Below are positions 38,055 through 50,132 of a stretch of DNA of 64,000 bases, piece by piece. This DNA is from Sapria himalayana (taxonomy: Eukaryota; Streptophyta; Magnoliopsida; Malpighiales; Rafflesiaceae): assembly GCA_029783825.1 (NCBI GenBank), contig JAREIK010012134.1, positions 62,001 to 126,000 on the forward strand, written 5' to 3'. Below the pieces are notes generated by a model that was not told the DNA's origin, did not search any database, and saw only the letters and a program-made list of their open reading frames with translations. The position numbers were made by a program, and so were the translations under genes. How positions within the stretch are numbered: the stretch's first letter is position 1; each line of letters begins with the position of its first letter.

Positions 38055-41000
38055 ATAGACATATAGACAAAAAGATAGATAAATAGATAAAAATATAGAT
38101 AACTAGATAGACAAATAGACACATTGATAAATATATAATAGAGAATAGATAGATACACAGATAGATAGATAAATAAATAGATATATAGAAAGATAGATAG
38201 ATAGAAAGATAGATAAAAGAAAGGTAGACAGATAGACAAATAGGAATATATACAGATATATAGATAGACATATATACATAAATATAGATATACTGATATA
38301 TAGACTTGTAATTAGATATATAAATATATAGACAAATAGTAAAATACATAAAAAATATTGATAGATTTAAAGATATACATATAGAACGATAGACAAATAG
38401 ATATATAGACAAAAAGATAGATAGATAGTTGGACAGACAGATAGATTATTAAATAGAGAGATAAATAATAGATAGATAGATATTTAGAATATATAGATAG
38501 ACAGATCTACAAAATGATAGATAAACATATAGATAGAGAGACACATAGATAGATATATAATATAGAGATAGACAAATAAAAAGATAAAGAGAAAGATAGA
38601 TAAATAGACAGTTAACAGGTAGACAGATTAATAGATAAATAGACAAATAAAGAGATATACAGATATATAGATAGACAAATATACATATTTATAGAAATAT
38701 AGTTAGAGAGGCTGATTGATAGATAAATCGATATATAAATAGGTAGACAGATAGATAGATAGATAGACATATAGACTAATAGATATATTGAAATATAGAT
38801 AGATAGATATACAGAAAGATATATAGATAGATATTCAGATAGATCGATAGAAAGATATAAAAATAGACTGTTAGATAGATAGACATATAGGCAAATAGAT
38901 AGATAGAAAGATAAGATATTGAGAGATTGAGAGAGAGAGAGAGATAGTTTGATAGACAGATAGATAGTTAGACAAATATATAGATATATATATATATATA
39001 TATATAGAAAGATAGACAAATAAATAGATAGACATAAATCTTGATATTCAGATAGATATATAAATAGATAGCAGATAGACTGAAATTCAGATATTTGCAT
39101 ATATACAAAGATAAATAGATAGATAGATAGATAGATAGATAGAAATTGAAATCGATAGATTGCTAGTTAATAGATAGATAAATGACAAATATTTAGTTAT
39201 ATATAATGAAACATACACAAATAGATAGATAGATAGATAGACAAATAGATAGACACAAAGATATACAAATAAATAGAAAGGTAGATAGACAGATAAACAG
39301 ATAGATAGATAATTAAATTGATAGATAGATAAATATATAGTATATATAGATAGATAGTTAGATAGATATATACATATGAAGATAAATATATAAATAAAAA
39401 GAAAGACTAATAGATAGATAAATAGTTAGACAAATAGACAAATAGGAAAATAGGCAAATAGACAGATAGAAAGATGGACAGATAGACACATATGTAGAAA
39501 GATAGATAGATAGTTAGTTAGATAGATAGATAGAAATATATATAGATAGATAGATAGAGACATAGATAGATAGACAGATAGAGTTATTGACATATACATA
39601 GATAGACAGTTTGATAGATATTTAAAAAGATAGAAAGATAGACATATAGATAGATAGATAGATAGATATAAAAATAAAAAATAGATAGATAGATAAAAGA
39701 CCGATAGATAGAAATAGATATACAAAGATAAATAGATAGAAAATAAATAGATAGATAGATTACAAATCTATAGATATAAAGACAGATTGCCAGATAAATA
39801 AATAGATACATATATAGATAGAAAGATATACATATAAACATATATACATATAGAAAGATAGACAAATAGATAGTTACAAAGAATCAAAAATACACAAATA
39901 GACATATAGTTAGATAGATAGATAGAAGATACATGAATAAGTATATAGATAGAGAGATAGATACAAAGTTAGACATATAGATAGATAAATAGATAATAGA
40001 GAGAGATAGATAGATTGATAGAAATATAAAAAGATACTTATATATATAAAAGACATAAAGACATATAGAGAAATAGAAAAATAGATAGACAAAAATATAC
40101 ATAGATAGACAGAAAGATTGATTTATAGAAATATAAATAGACAGATTGATAGAAAAATAAATTTATAGTTAGACAAATAAATTTATAGATAGATAGAAAT
40201 ATAGATTGATAGACAGGTAGACAATGAGATAGATAGATAGATAGTGAGATAAATATAAAGATAGATAATAACATAGATAGGAAAAAATAGATTGACATAT
40301 AGTTAGATAGACATATAGACAAATAGATTGATAGATAGATAAATAGATAGATATTTTGATAAATAGATAGATAGATGAAATTTAAAAAATAGTTAGATAA
40401 ACAAATATATAGATAGATAGATAATGAGATAGATTGATAGATAGTTATATAGTTAGATAAATAATCAGATAGATAGATAAATAGTAAAATAGTTAGATAG
40501 AAATATAGATAGATAGATATATAGACAATTAGATAGAAAAATAAGTAAAATTATAGATAGATTGATAGATTGATTGATAGAAAGATAGATAAAAAGATAG
40601 ATTGACAGAGAAATAAATAAATAGACATATAGACAGATAGCAATATATTCAGATAGACAGATCGAATGATAGATAGATACTTAGATATACTAGTAGTCAT
40701 TTAGATAGATCAAAAGATAGAGAGATTAATAGATATATAGATAAAAAATAGTTAGAAATATTGATAAATAGATTGCTAAAAATAAAGATAGATAGATAGA
40801 TAGAAAGATTGATAGATAGATGGATAGACAGATTGATATATAAACATATAGATAGACAAATAGATAGAAAGAATGATTGATTAACAGATAGATAGATAGA
40901 TAGACATATAGAGAGATACTTATAGTAAAACAGATAGACATATAGACAAAAAGTTAGAAAGATAGATGGATAGATAGATAGAAAGATAGATAGAAAGATA

Positions 41001-42432
41001 GATAGAAAGATAGATAGAAATATAGATAGACAGATAGATAAATAGATAGATATATAGATAGTAGATAATTAGAGAGAGAGAAAAAGAAATAGATATATAA
41101 AAAGATAGACAGAAAGATATATAAACAAATAGATAGGTATATAGAGAGGGAAAGATAGAGATCGATAAAGATAGATAGATAGAAAGATAGATAGATAGAA
41201 AGATAGATAGATAGACAGATAAATAGATAGACATATTGTTAGATAGATAGATGGATAGATAGATAAAATGAAAATCAAATAGGTAGATAGACAAAAAGGT
41301 AGATAGACAGATAGATAGATAGACATATAGATAGATAGAAATATACAAAGATATGCAAATAGACACATAAACACATAGAAACATAGACACATAGTCACAT
41401 AGATAGAAAATGTAGAGATAGAAAAATAGACACATAGATAAATAGAAAATAGATAAAAAGATAAAAAGATAGATTTATAGATGTACAGATAGACAAATAG
41501 ACAAATAACTCAATAGACATATTGATATAAATATAGATAGACAATTAGATAAGTATATATTTAGAAAGATTGACCGATAGATAGATAAGTATATAGTTAT
41601 AAAGATTGAAAAATAGTTAGATATTTAGATACAAAATAGATAGATAGTCAGATATATGTAGACATAAAGATAGATACGTAGATACACAATACATATATAG
41701 AAAGAAAGATATATCGATAGATAGAAAGATAGATAGATAGACAGAAAGATATGTAGATAGATAGATAAATAGATCAATAGATATGTAGACAAATATATAG
41801 ATACATAAATATATAAAAATAGATTTAGTAAGATAGATAGTTAGATAGATAGAAATAAAGATAGATGGATATAAATAGTTAGATAAATAAATAGATAAAT
41901 AAATAGATAAATAAATAGATAAATAAATAGAGAGATGTATACATAGAAAGATAAGAAAATAAACATATACACAAATAGACAAATAGACATATATATAGAA
42001 ATAAATATAAAATATACATATATAAATAGATATACATATAGATAGATACGTAAATATATATATAGAAATATAATTATATAGATAGATGGATAGATAGATT
42101 GATAGATATATAGGTAGGTAGATAGATAGATAGATAGATAGACAAATACTTAGATTGACAGATAAATAGATAAACAAATATATAGTTTGATAGAAAAATA
42201 GATAGACAAATAGTTAGACAAATAGACAGATAGATAAATAAATAGATACACATTTAGATCATATATATATACACAGATAGATAGATAGATATACAAATAA
42301 ACAGATTGTAGATAGATCGATAAATTGATAGATAAACATATAAACAAATAGACAGACAGATAGACAAATAGACATATATATAGATTCAAAGATAGACAGA
42401 TAGATAGATGGACATATACATAATAGATATTT
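38052..42432 (+). repeat. 4.4-kb degenerate (GATA)n array
   Basis: GATA/GACA/GAAA tetranucleotide repeat on the + strand, opposite in orientation to 7652-22077 and the same as 58847-64000. It contains a CACATAGACACATAG block (41350-41405), the mirror of the GTCTATGT blocks of the left array. Open frames are repeat translations. Confidence 0.97.
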
Positions 42433-42445
42433 CACTACAAGAAAA
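42433..42445 (+). repeat. CACTA terminal inverted repeat, left end of element B
   Basis: CACTACAAGAAAA, the canonical start of plant CACTA transposons. Confidence 0.93.
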
Positions 42446-42860
42446 TATCAATTTAGCTAGGGAAATTTAGCTAAGGATCTATCACTAGCTAAATAGCGAG
42501 GGATTAACTAGGGAATAGAAAAGGATTTTTGATTTTACATTCAAATAAATACTAGCGACATATTAATGATAGATTAGCGATGGATTAATGTTGGATTAGT
42601 GACGTAATGTCTAAGTAAAAATTTTTCATCGCTGATATTTTTGTAAATTTTGTGCAAAAAAAATAGTAAAATTAGCGACAAATTAGCAACAGAATTTCCC
42701 TACCTAATTATATCGAGATAAATTCTATTGCTAATATTTCATAAATTTCCACACAATGAAAACTAGGAATTTAGCGATGGATTTAGTGATGGATTTTCCC
42801 TAGCTAATTATATCAAGAAAATTATTTACCGAATTTTTCTAGCTAATTATATTGAGATAA
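42433..42860 (+). repeat. Left subterminal repeats of element B
   Basis: Repeats of TTAGCTAGGGAAAT, TAGCGATGGATTAGTGAC and TTCCCTAGCTAATTATAT in both orientations. Such repeats bind the TNPA-type transposition protein in En/Spm. Confidence 0.85.
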
Positions 42861-43790
42861 ATTCTATAATTATAATAATTTTTAAGAAATTATAAAAATT
42901 AAATGAACATACTTTAAAATTTCTACAAATATAAAGGTAAAATAATTCATTATATGATTAAATAGAATATATTTCCAAAAATATTTAAATTTATGAATAA
43001 ACTAGTAAATATTAATATTATTATAAGTATAAAACAATTTTTATGATTATATGAATTAAAAAAATAATTACTATAAAATTTAAAAATCTTGAATTATAAA
43101 TAAAAATTAAAATTTTTAATTAAATTTAAAAGAAATTAAATTGATATTTAAAAATAAATACATAGATGTTTGCATTTACTAAAATTTATAAGAATTAAAT
43201 AATTGAGTATTATTTTTACTATTAGCTTTTCATATTCATGTCTTTATTAAAATAATAAATATTAACTTTTTTTAATTATCTTCTCACTTTAAGTAATTTT
43301 TATAATTTTAAAAATTATAAATGATATCAAATAATATGATATTTTATGCCTTTAAAATTATTTCATATTATCTTCATAAAAATTAATATGAATTCTTAAA
43401 AATTTATAACCTTAAAATATATATATTTATATATTTTTTTAACATAAAGCATATTTATAATTCTTAGGATAGTGGCTTGAAGACTAATTATCTTTTAATG
43501 TGTGCCTTGCAATATGAAGTTTATAAATTTTGTAGCCATGATTTTTTTTTCTAGTCGAAAGGCTTAACATCTTTTTTTTGAAATTGTTTATATATTTATT
43601 GTCTAATTAATTTGATAATTAAAAACTATAAGGTGTTTATTTTTCATTTGTGCCTTGCTACATGCACAACCTTGTTGAAAATAATTTATTAAGTAAAAAA
43701 AGATGAGTATTTATGTTTTATATATATTTATTGTTATTAAATGTTTTGATAATTAAAAATTAAAACATTTATGGAATTAAAACATTTACA
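42861..43790. repeat. AT-rich left interior shared with element A
   Basis: Matches 22391-23600 by eye. Non-coding. The host-derived GH3 segment begins shortly after it. Confidence 0.8.
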
Positions 43791-43858
43791 CACAACACCT
43801 CTTCTAAGTCTCTAACTAGCACTAGCCACTTCTCTCTCTCTCTCTCTCAATAGTCAAC

Positions 43859-45842
43859 ATGGATAAATCAAAATGAAACAAAGTGATTTCTTTTAGTCAT
43901 GCACTACATTCAATACTTGAAAGCCACAGCAATGCACATTATCTCCAGGGCCGCCTCGCTGGTTGTACAACACTTATTGACGAGGCCACCTTCCGCCGCA
44001 TCGTACCGCTGTCAACCTATGATGACTACTCCGATTACATCAATTGTTTGGCATACAACATGTAGATTCAGCCTCTCCTATCCACTAACCCTCTCGTCTG
44101 CTTCTTCTACAGGTAATCTATAAATCAATCAATGTTAATTCTAATTTTCTTTTATTTATGTCGTCGAATTTATAAAGATCTAGCACCATTTCTATGAATC
44201 TGAAAATGATTCCTTACTTCGATTCTTTGCTCTCTAAAGCCGCCTCACACATGGCTCATCAAGGTAGCTCTGCAATTCTCAGAAAGTAAATCCAACGTGA
44301 TGTTAGCATTTTTAGAATTATATATAAGGTTTTTTTATCTTCCTATTTGTGTGTTTTGACGAAGCACAACACGAATTTCATGACACGTTGTTTCCTCCTA
44401 GAATATTAGCTAATAATAAGATCATCCTATTTGTTTATGCTGGTAATCTCATCTCTATGAAGTGGAGATTTGAGGTGATGCTAGCATCTTCATACCCTCT
44501 GAGGATATTTGCGACCTGGTCTAAGTTGTCCTCTTGTTCTAGTCCAATACAAGTGTTTTTGGGATCCAATGTTATGAACCAAATGTATTGTCATCTTCTT
44601 TGTGGTCTCAGCAACTTCGAATTCATTGATGGAATTCATGCTCCTTGTGCCATAGGTCTAATCAAAGCTTTTTCTCTTCTGGAGTCCAAGTGGAATCAGT
44701 TATGTGATGATCTTGAAAATGGGTTCTTAGGAGAAGAAATTTCTTATTCTACAATGAGAAACTCTATTAATAAGCTTCTTGGTGGCCCTCGAGTAGACCT
44801 CTCCATGAGAGTTAGAACAATCTTTTAGCAAAATAGTTGGGATGGGATTGTGAGAAAGTTGTTGCCTAATATTTGGTACATCAAGTGTGTCACCACATGA
44901 AGCATGAAGCAGTATTATCCAAAAACCAAGCCAATACGTAGGAGAGACTCCATTGTTAAGCGTAGATTACCTTGCTTCAAAATGTTGTGTTGCAATCAAC
45001 CTTGATCCTACGCAACCACAAGAGACAACTCAGTTCGTCATGCTTCCCAAAGCAGCTTACTTTGAGTTTCATCTACACAATCCTGTTAATGCGATTCATG
45101 GTGTGACCATGAGGGAAGAAACAACTATGGATCTTTCTGGCATCGAGGTGGGGAAGATGTATGAGTTGGCCATAACTACCTACAGAGGACTGTATCAATA
45201 TTGATTGGGCAGTGTAGTGAGTGTTGTTCGCTTCCATAACTACTCTCCTCAAGTTGAGTTTGTAATGAGAGCACCACAACTTGACTCTAATACAGTGGCT
45301 GAGGCATACTTGATTTATGCATTGAAAGTTGCCAAGTTATGATGAGAGCTGCCTTAGGAATTGAAATTGTAGAATTTACTGCAACCTTATTAGGTTCTGA
45401 ATCAATCGCAAAGCAGCTGAAAATACTAGTTGGAGTCACATAGGATCACATGTTTGTGGGGAAGAAGATGAACGAGCCGATTCTAGTTCTTAGGATGATC
45501 TATTCTTTGCTCAAGGACAACTTGGGATCTCTCGATCATGCTAGGAAGGAGAGAAGTGAAGCTAGCTCATTGTTGTTGACCAAAGTTAAGCCAGGTAGCT
45601 TCGATAAGTTGTCATGTCTAGCCATCAAGAATGCAGCATCAGCTAGCCATCAAGAATGGAGCATCGGCTAGCCATCAATAATGGAGCATCGGCTTGCCAA
45701 TACAAGCTACCAAAGATACTGAGAAAACATGAGCTTGTCAGTTTTTTTGAACTACATTCTCTTGTTTGTGTATCATTTGATAATATAGAAAACTCTACCT
45801 GTAAGATTAGATTTTCTTTAGCCATGAGTTTTTTATCGATTT
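43859..45842 (+). pseudogene. GH3: GH3 acyl-acid amido synthetase pseudogene, captured with introns
   Basis: GH3 enzymes adenylate jasmonate, auxin or related acids and conjugate them to amino acids. Visible blocks in order: N-terminal HYLQGRLAGCTTLIDEATF with VPLSTYDDYSDYI; NPLVCFFY joined across a 65-bp GT..AG intron (44113-44177) to a block ending NLKMIPYFDSLLSKAASHM; HQGSSAILRK with a second probable intron after it; FLGSNVMNQMYCHLLCGLSN; GLIKAFSLLESKWNQLCDD; GGPRVDLSMRVRTIF; SMKQYYPK; EVGKMYELAITTYRGLYQY; SPQVEFVMRAP; and a C-terminal NNGASACQYKLPKILRKHEL. Coverage is near full length. Stops lie soon after the first ATG, at 44062, 44826, 45202 and beyond, with frameshifts near 44960 and 45340-45450. 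A 25-bp tandem triplication lies at 45619-45693. The intron and apparent 3' UTR show genomic capture, not retroposition. A CT run at 43829-43848 may be the old 5' leader. Confidence 0.93.
45619..45693 (+). repeat. 25-bp tandem triplication within the GH3 pseudogene
   Basis: Three consecutive copies beginning TAGCCATCAAGAATG at 45619, 45644 and 45669. The period of 25 shifts the frame at each copy, so it arose after or at loss of function. Confidence 0.92.
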
Positions 45843-46110
45843 GAGGTGTGCTTTCTACCTAACTATGCATCGCTTCTCTTAATGCAAGAGTGTTTGTTTT
45901 GATTCTGGTTTTTTTTCCAATTTCATTTCTTTTCTAACTTTTGTATATTCTCACATTAAACTTGGCTTACTAGTTCTCGTCATGGATGTGTTGGTCTCTT
46001 TTCCATGTATTTTGTCATTCTGACAGGCTTGTGGCAGTGTGTATTTTTCCATGGATGTGTTAGTTACAATGGGTGTTTGTGGTGAGAAGTGTTTATATAA
46101 CAACATATTA
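45843..46110 (+). other. Probable 3' flank/UTR of the captured GH3 gene
   Basis: T-rich complex sequence after the GH3 C-terminus (TGCATCGCTTCTCTTAATGC, then GGATGTGTTGGTCTC repeated as GGATGTGTTAGTTAC). It ends where the AT minisatellite starts. Its role as UTR is inferred from position. Confidence 0.5.
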
Positions 46111-47143
46111 AATATTTACAGAATAAAGTATGTAAATATGATAATCCCAAGATTAATAACACATAAATATATATAAGAGTATTATACTATATGTATAACT
46201 ATTAAAATAGTATAAATAACTATATATAAATATAATAACAAATATTTAATATACATATACATATACATATATGTATATATATATATATAGCTATATATAA
46301 ATGTATTAAACAATATGTATATCAACATATTGCTATATATAAATGTATTTATCTACATCAATACCTATACATAGCCATATGTCTAAATATATATAATTAC
46401 ATGAAAAACTATATATAACTACATCTACAACATGTATAACTACATTTATAATATATGGATAACTATGTGTGTGATCACACATGTAACTATAATTATAATT
46501 AAAACTTATAACAACATTTATATATAACTATATGTTTAACTATATATGTATAAATATTTATAAATATTTATATAATTATATAAATCTTTTTATAACTATA
46601 TTTAATTATATTTGTAACTATGTAAACTAATTTTATAACTATATTTATAACTATATATAACTATATTATAATTTATAACTATATGTATACTTCTATCTAA
46701 CTATAAAAATATTAGTAACTATATGTATACTTCTATGTATTTCTAAGAAAATATAATATTTGCATAATAATATATAACAATATATAATTGTATTTTACTA
46801 TATGTATAACTATAAAAATATTATATATAATAATATCTTTAACTACATATATATTTATAACTATATGTATAATTAAATATAATTATATATAAATCTATTT
46901 ATAACTAAATATACTATAGGTATAAGAACATATAACTATAAATAATTTCCTTTTACTATATGTATAACTATAAAAACATTATACATAATTATATTTAAAT
47001 ATAAAATTAACAACAATTATTTAATATATAATTTTATATATTAGTATATAAAAATGTATTTAACTATATCTATGTCTATACATAACTATATGTATAAATA
47101 TATAAAATTATATGAAAAAATATATATACCATGTATAAATATA
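46111..47143. repeat. AT minisatellite, left half split by the LINE
   Basis: TATAACTATATGTATAACTA-type repeat, continuous in type and orientation with 53544-54700 on the far side of the LINE. Confidence 0.8.
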
Positions 47144-47162
47144 AGTATAAATATATGTGTAA
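47144..47162 (+). repeat. LINE target-site duplication, left copy
   Basis: AGTATAAATATATGTGTAA; one difference from the copy at 53525-53543. Confidence 0.75.
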
Positions 47163-47352
47163 GCAATTGGAACCTTAAACAACAACTGAAGCGAACCCTC
47201 AACTCTCTCTCCCATTCTCGGTTTTCCTCAAAACCCTAGCTTCCCTTCTTGCTTAATGAAATCTAGCCTCGCAAGGTTAGATTTGATAACATCCTATAAG
47301 TGGAATGTGCTTCGGCACTTAGATAATTTTTCCTCCACAAGATGATAAATAA

Positions 47353-49265
47353 ATGGGCTACACGGGACAGGCCGAAGACTATCCTCAAAAACACATCCCT
47401 ATTTGTGCCACCAGCTCCCCTGATACCGAGGCTACTGTCACGGTGCCATTAACAAAATTAGAAGAACTAGCAAAGAGGCCTCGAGAAGGAAGGTTTATCC
47501 AGTGCTCGATATGTGATTCGGAAGCAACACAATTCATATTTGATGATGGTATCATGCAACGCGTGGTGTATGGTAAGTTCTACATGGATTCGTATGTATC
47601 ATCTCCGAAACTCTTTCAAATGATATTTACGATAATGACTCGACATGCAATGGTAATTTATATGAAAATCAGAACAAAAAAACATGAAGAACAAACACCC
47701 AAAGAGTCTTCTGATAATTGTAATAATACAAATCTCTCTATAAAATGGCTGATGAAATGTCTAATAAAATGCCCGATAATGATCTGGACATTCATTTTGC
47801 TGCAAATAAATTGGACAATGTCGATGTGTCTCCTTCTTCTAAATCTATAGACATTGTTTCAGTGTATGATAAATATGAAAAATGTGAAAAGAATACTGAT
47901 TCCACTCAAGAAGCTCTGAATAAAAATTATTATTCACATGCTAGAGATGTATGTCAAGCAAGCCATGCAAGTAATTTAGAAGATAATGTATTAGTGAATA
48001 CTATCACTGTTAAATTGAATGTTTTTTCTGGAAACAACAAAAAGAACAATGGAAGCACGTGTTCTACTCCCTTGGTGTCAACACATTCTGGAAAATTGAA
48101 TAAGTAGCAGAATATAAACTCTGAATTGAATATGAATATGGAAAATGGAGAAAAACTACTCGACCCTCCATGAACTTATTGTAGGAAAAAAGTCTCGTGG
48201 AGCAGTCTATTTTCGGGCAACAGAATATTAGGTAATACAACAAAAATGACCTATATTCTCATGGATCATGCTGGTAATGCTTGCTTTGAATCAGAAGACT
48301 TACAATATGGAATGTATATGTGGAAAAAATTTTTAATTGGATATTTTGTTACAAAAAGCCCAGGTCTTGCAATGTAAAGGAAATTTGTTGACGAACAATG
48401 GAAAACCAACACTCAAATCATTCAACATCCTAGCGGATGGATATTGTTTAACTTCAAGTCCACCAATGAGATGGAACGAATACTAAGTGCTGGACCCTAC
48501 TTAGTTTTGGTAGGCCCCTACATATTAAGCCCCTTCCGATGGGATTCCACTACAGACTAAATGAAATGGCAAAAATCATCATTTGGGTAAAGTTTTAAAA
48601 CTTTCCACTTCACTTATGGAATCAAAATGGAATTAGTAAAGTCACTAGCTGTATAGGGCAACCCCTACACATGGATAAACTCACCTCCAATACTTCGTGA
48701 ATAGCTTATGCTAGAGCAATAGTAGAGGTTGACTTAAATAGTAATCTGCCTAAAAAGATTCTGCTCAATTTCTTAGATGGCTCGAAAATTACCCAACCAG
48801 TAAGTTATGAGAACTTGCCAATATATTTCAAATCTTGCTCACTTTTTGGACACACTACAGATAATTAGAGAAGGAGGCTCAAAGAAGAGGCAAACAAGGA
48901 AGACCTTCCTCCGAGCAGACTAACAACCACTAAAATAGAAAGCGAAAGAAATCATCTTCTACTCCTCCTTGGGAACTGAAGGACCCAGAAATGGAGAGGC
49001 ATATTTCAACGAAACAACTGAAGTAGTGGAGCCTGACTACCCTGAAGATGGCTAATGCTCGCCAATCCAGAGGGACACAACCTCCTATAGTCTACAGCAA
49101 CTTGAAGATAGCCTAGGCAAACCGGATGAAGAGAAAGATATTTTTACCTTGGTAAGGCCTAAAAGGAAAAAGAAGGAAACTCCAAAAGAGGGCCCCTCTC
49201 TCAACCTCAGAAATAAAGAGAAATTAAAACATACAAAAGGTTTTACCTTTCATGGTTCTTCCTAA
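47353..49265 (+). pseudogene. LINE ORF1 (DUF4283-like RNA-binding protein), decayed
   Basis: Plant L1 ORF1 proteins coat the element RNA in a ribonucleoprotein. From the ATG at 47353 the product starts MGYTGQAEDYPQKHI. A frameshift near 47740-47850 moves the frame. A DUF4283-like part at about 48310-48560 reads WKKFLIGYFVTKSPGLAM, GWILFNFKSTNEMERILS and AGPYLVLVGPYILSPF. A worn zinc knuckle follows at about 48805-48870 (YENLPIYFKSCSLFGHTTDN; the second cysteine position and the end of the knuckle are lost). A basic C-terminus (VRPKRKKKETPKEGPSLNL) ends at TAA 49263-49265. Stops at 48105, 48171, 48375 and later show it is inactive. Confidence 0.85.
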
Positions 49266-50132
49266 CATACCTATCGGAGGTCACATCTCCTTTAAAAATG
49301 TGATTTGTATTCTAGTGTTTACTGGATGTTTTAGAGGTAGGTTTATGGGGGATTTGTGCCCCCTGCTGCACATTATAACAATTATAAGGGATTCTTGGGA
49401 GAGGTGGGGGCACCTCTAGGCTGGTTTTGGTGGATTGAATGCTTGTGGTGGACTAGTTATAATGTCAGAACGCTAATAATCCTCCTAAAAGTATATGAGG
49501 GATGCCCTTCCAATGGTTTAACCATTCATGTAACTATTGTAAATGTATATAATACATATGCGGAAGTATGTGATAAATGTGGAGGGGCACTCCTCGTACC
49601 TCTAAGGATTAAAATTATCATGGTGTAGGGCAAAACGAAAAGACACTAAAGATATAAATATGCTCTGGAGCCTGATCGGGTAGCTTCATATTCACATGGG
49701 GGGATCTTGAATGTATGAGCAGTATACACTCATGATATACACACAAAAGGCTCTTTATGCATAACAGTCAAAAACTGATAATAATCAAAATAAAGAGAAT
49801 CAAAATAAAAAAATTGCAAGCTTGTAATTTGATTTGTTTGTCATTTGCATTGGGGCTATGGGTGACATATGCATGGAGAAGGATTTTGCTGTATATGAAA
49901 TTATATAAAAGGGGCTTCAGTAATATATTGTATTGGGGTCACAAGGGTGGCATATCATTGTATCGGTGTTACAAGGGTGGCGTAATGTGTAATGGTAGAA
50001 ATAAGGGTGGCATACATCAAAATATGGAAGTGCGGTATTGTGTAATCATCACTTGGGAGGGTTTCATATGCATCTCTTCGCGGATAGGAATATATCATGC
50101 AAAGAGAAAAGGAAGATGGCTAATATGTATAT
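49266..50132 (+). other. LINE inter-ORF spacer with short tandem phrases
   Basis: No conserved domain. Around 49930-50015 a phrase near CAAGGGTGGCATA recurs three times at irregular spacing (AAGGGTGGCATATC, AAGGGTGGCGTAAT, AAGGGTGGCATACA). Open frames of 90 and 136 codons here (49356-49628, 49757-50167) look like chance. Confidence 0.6.
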
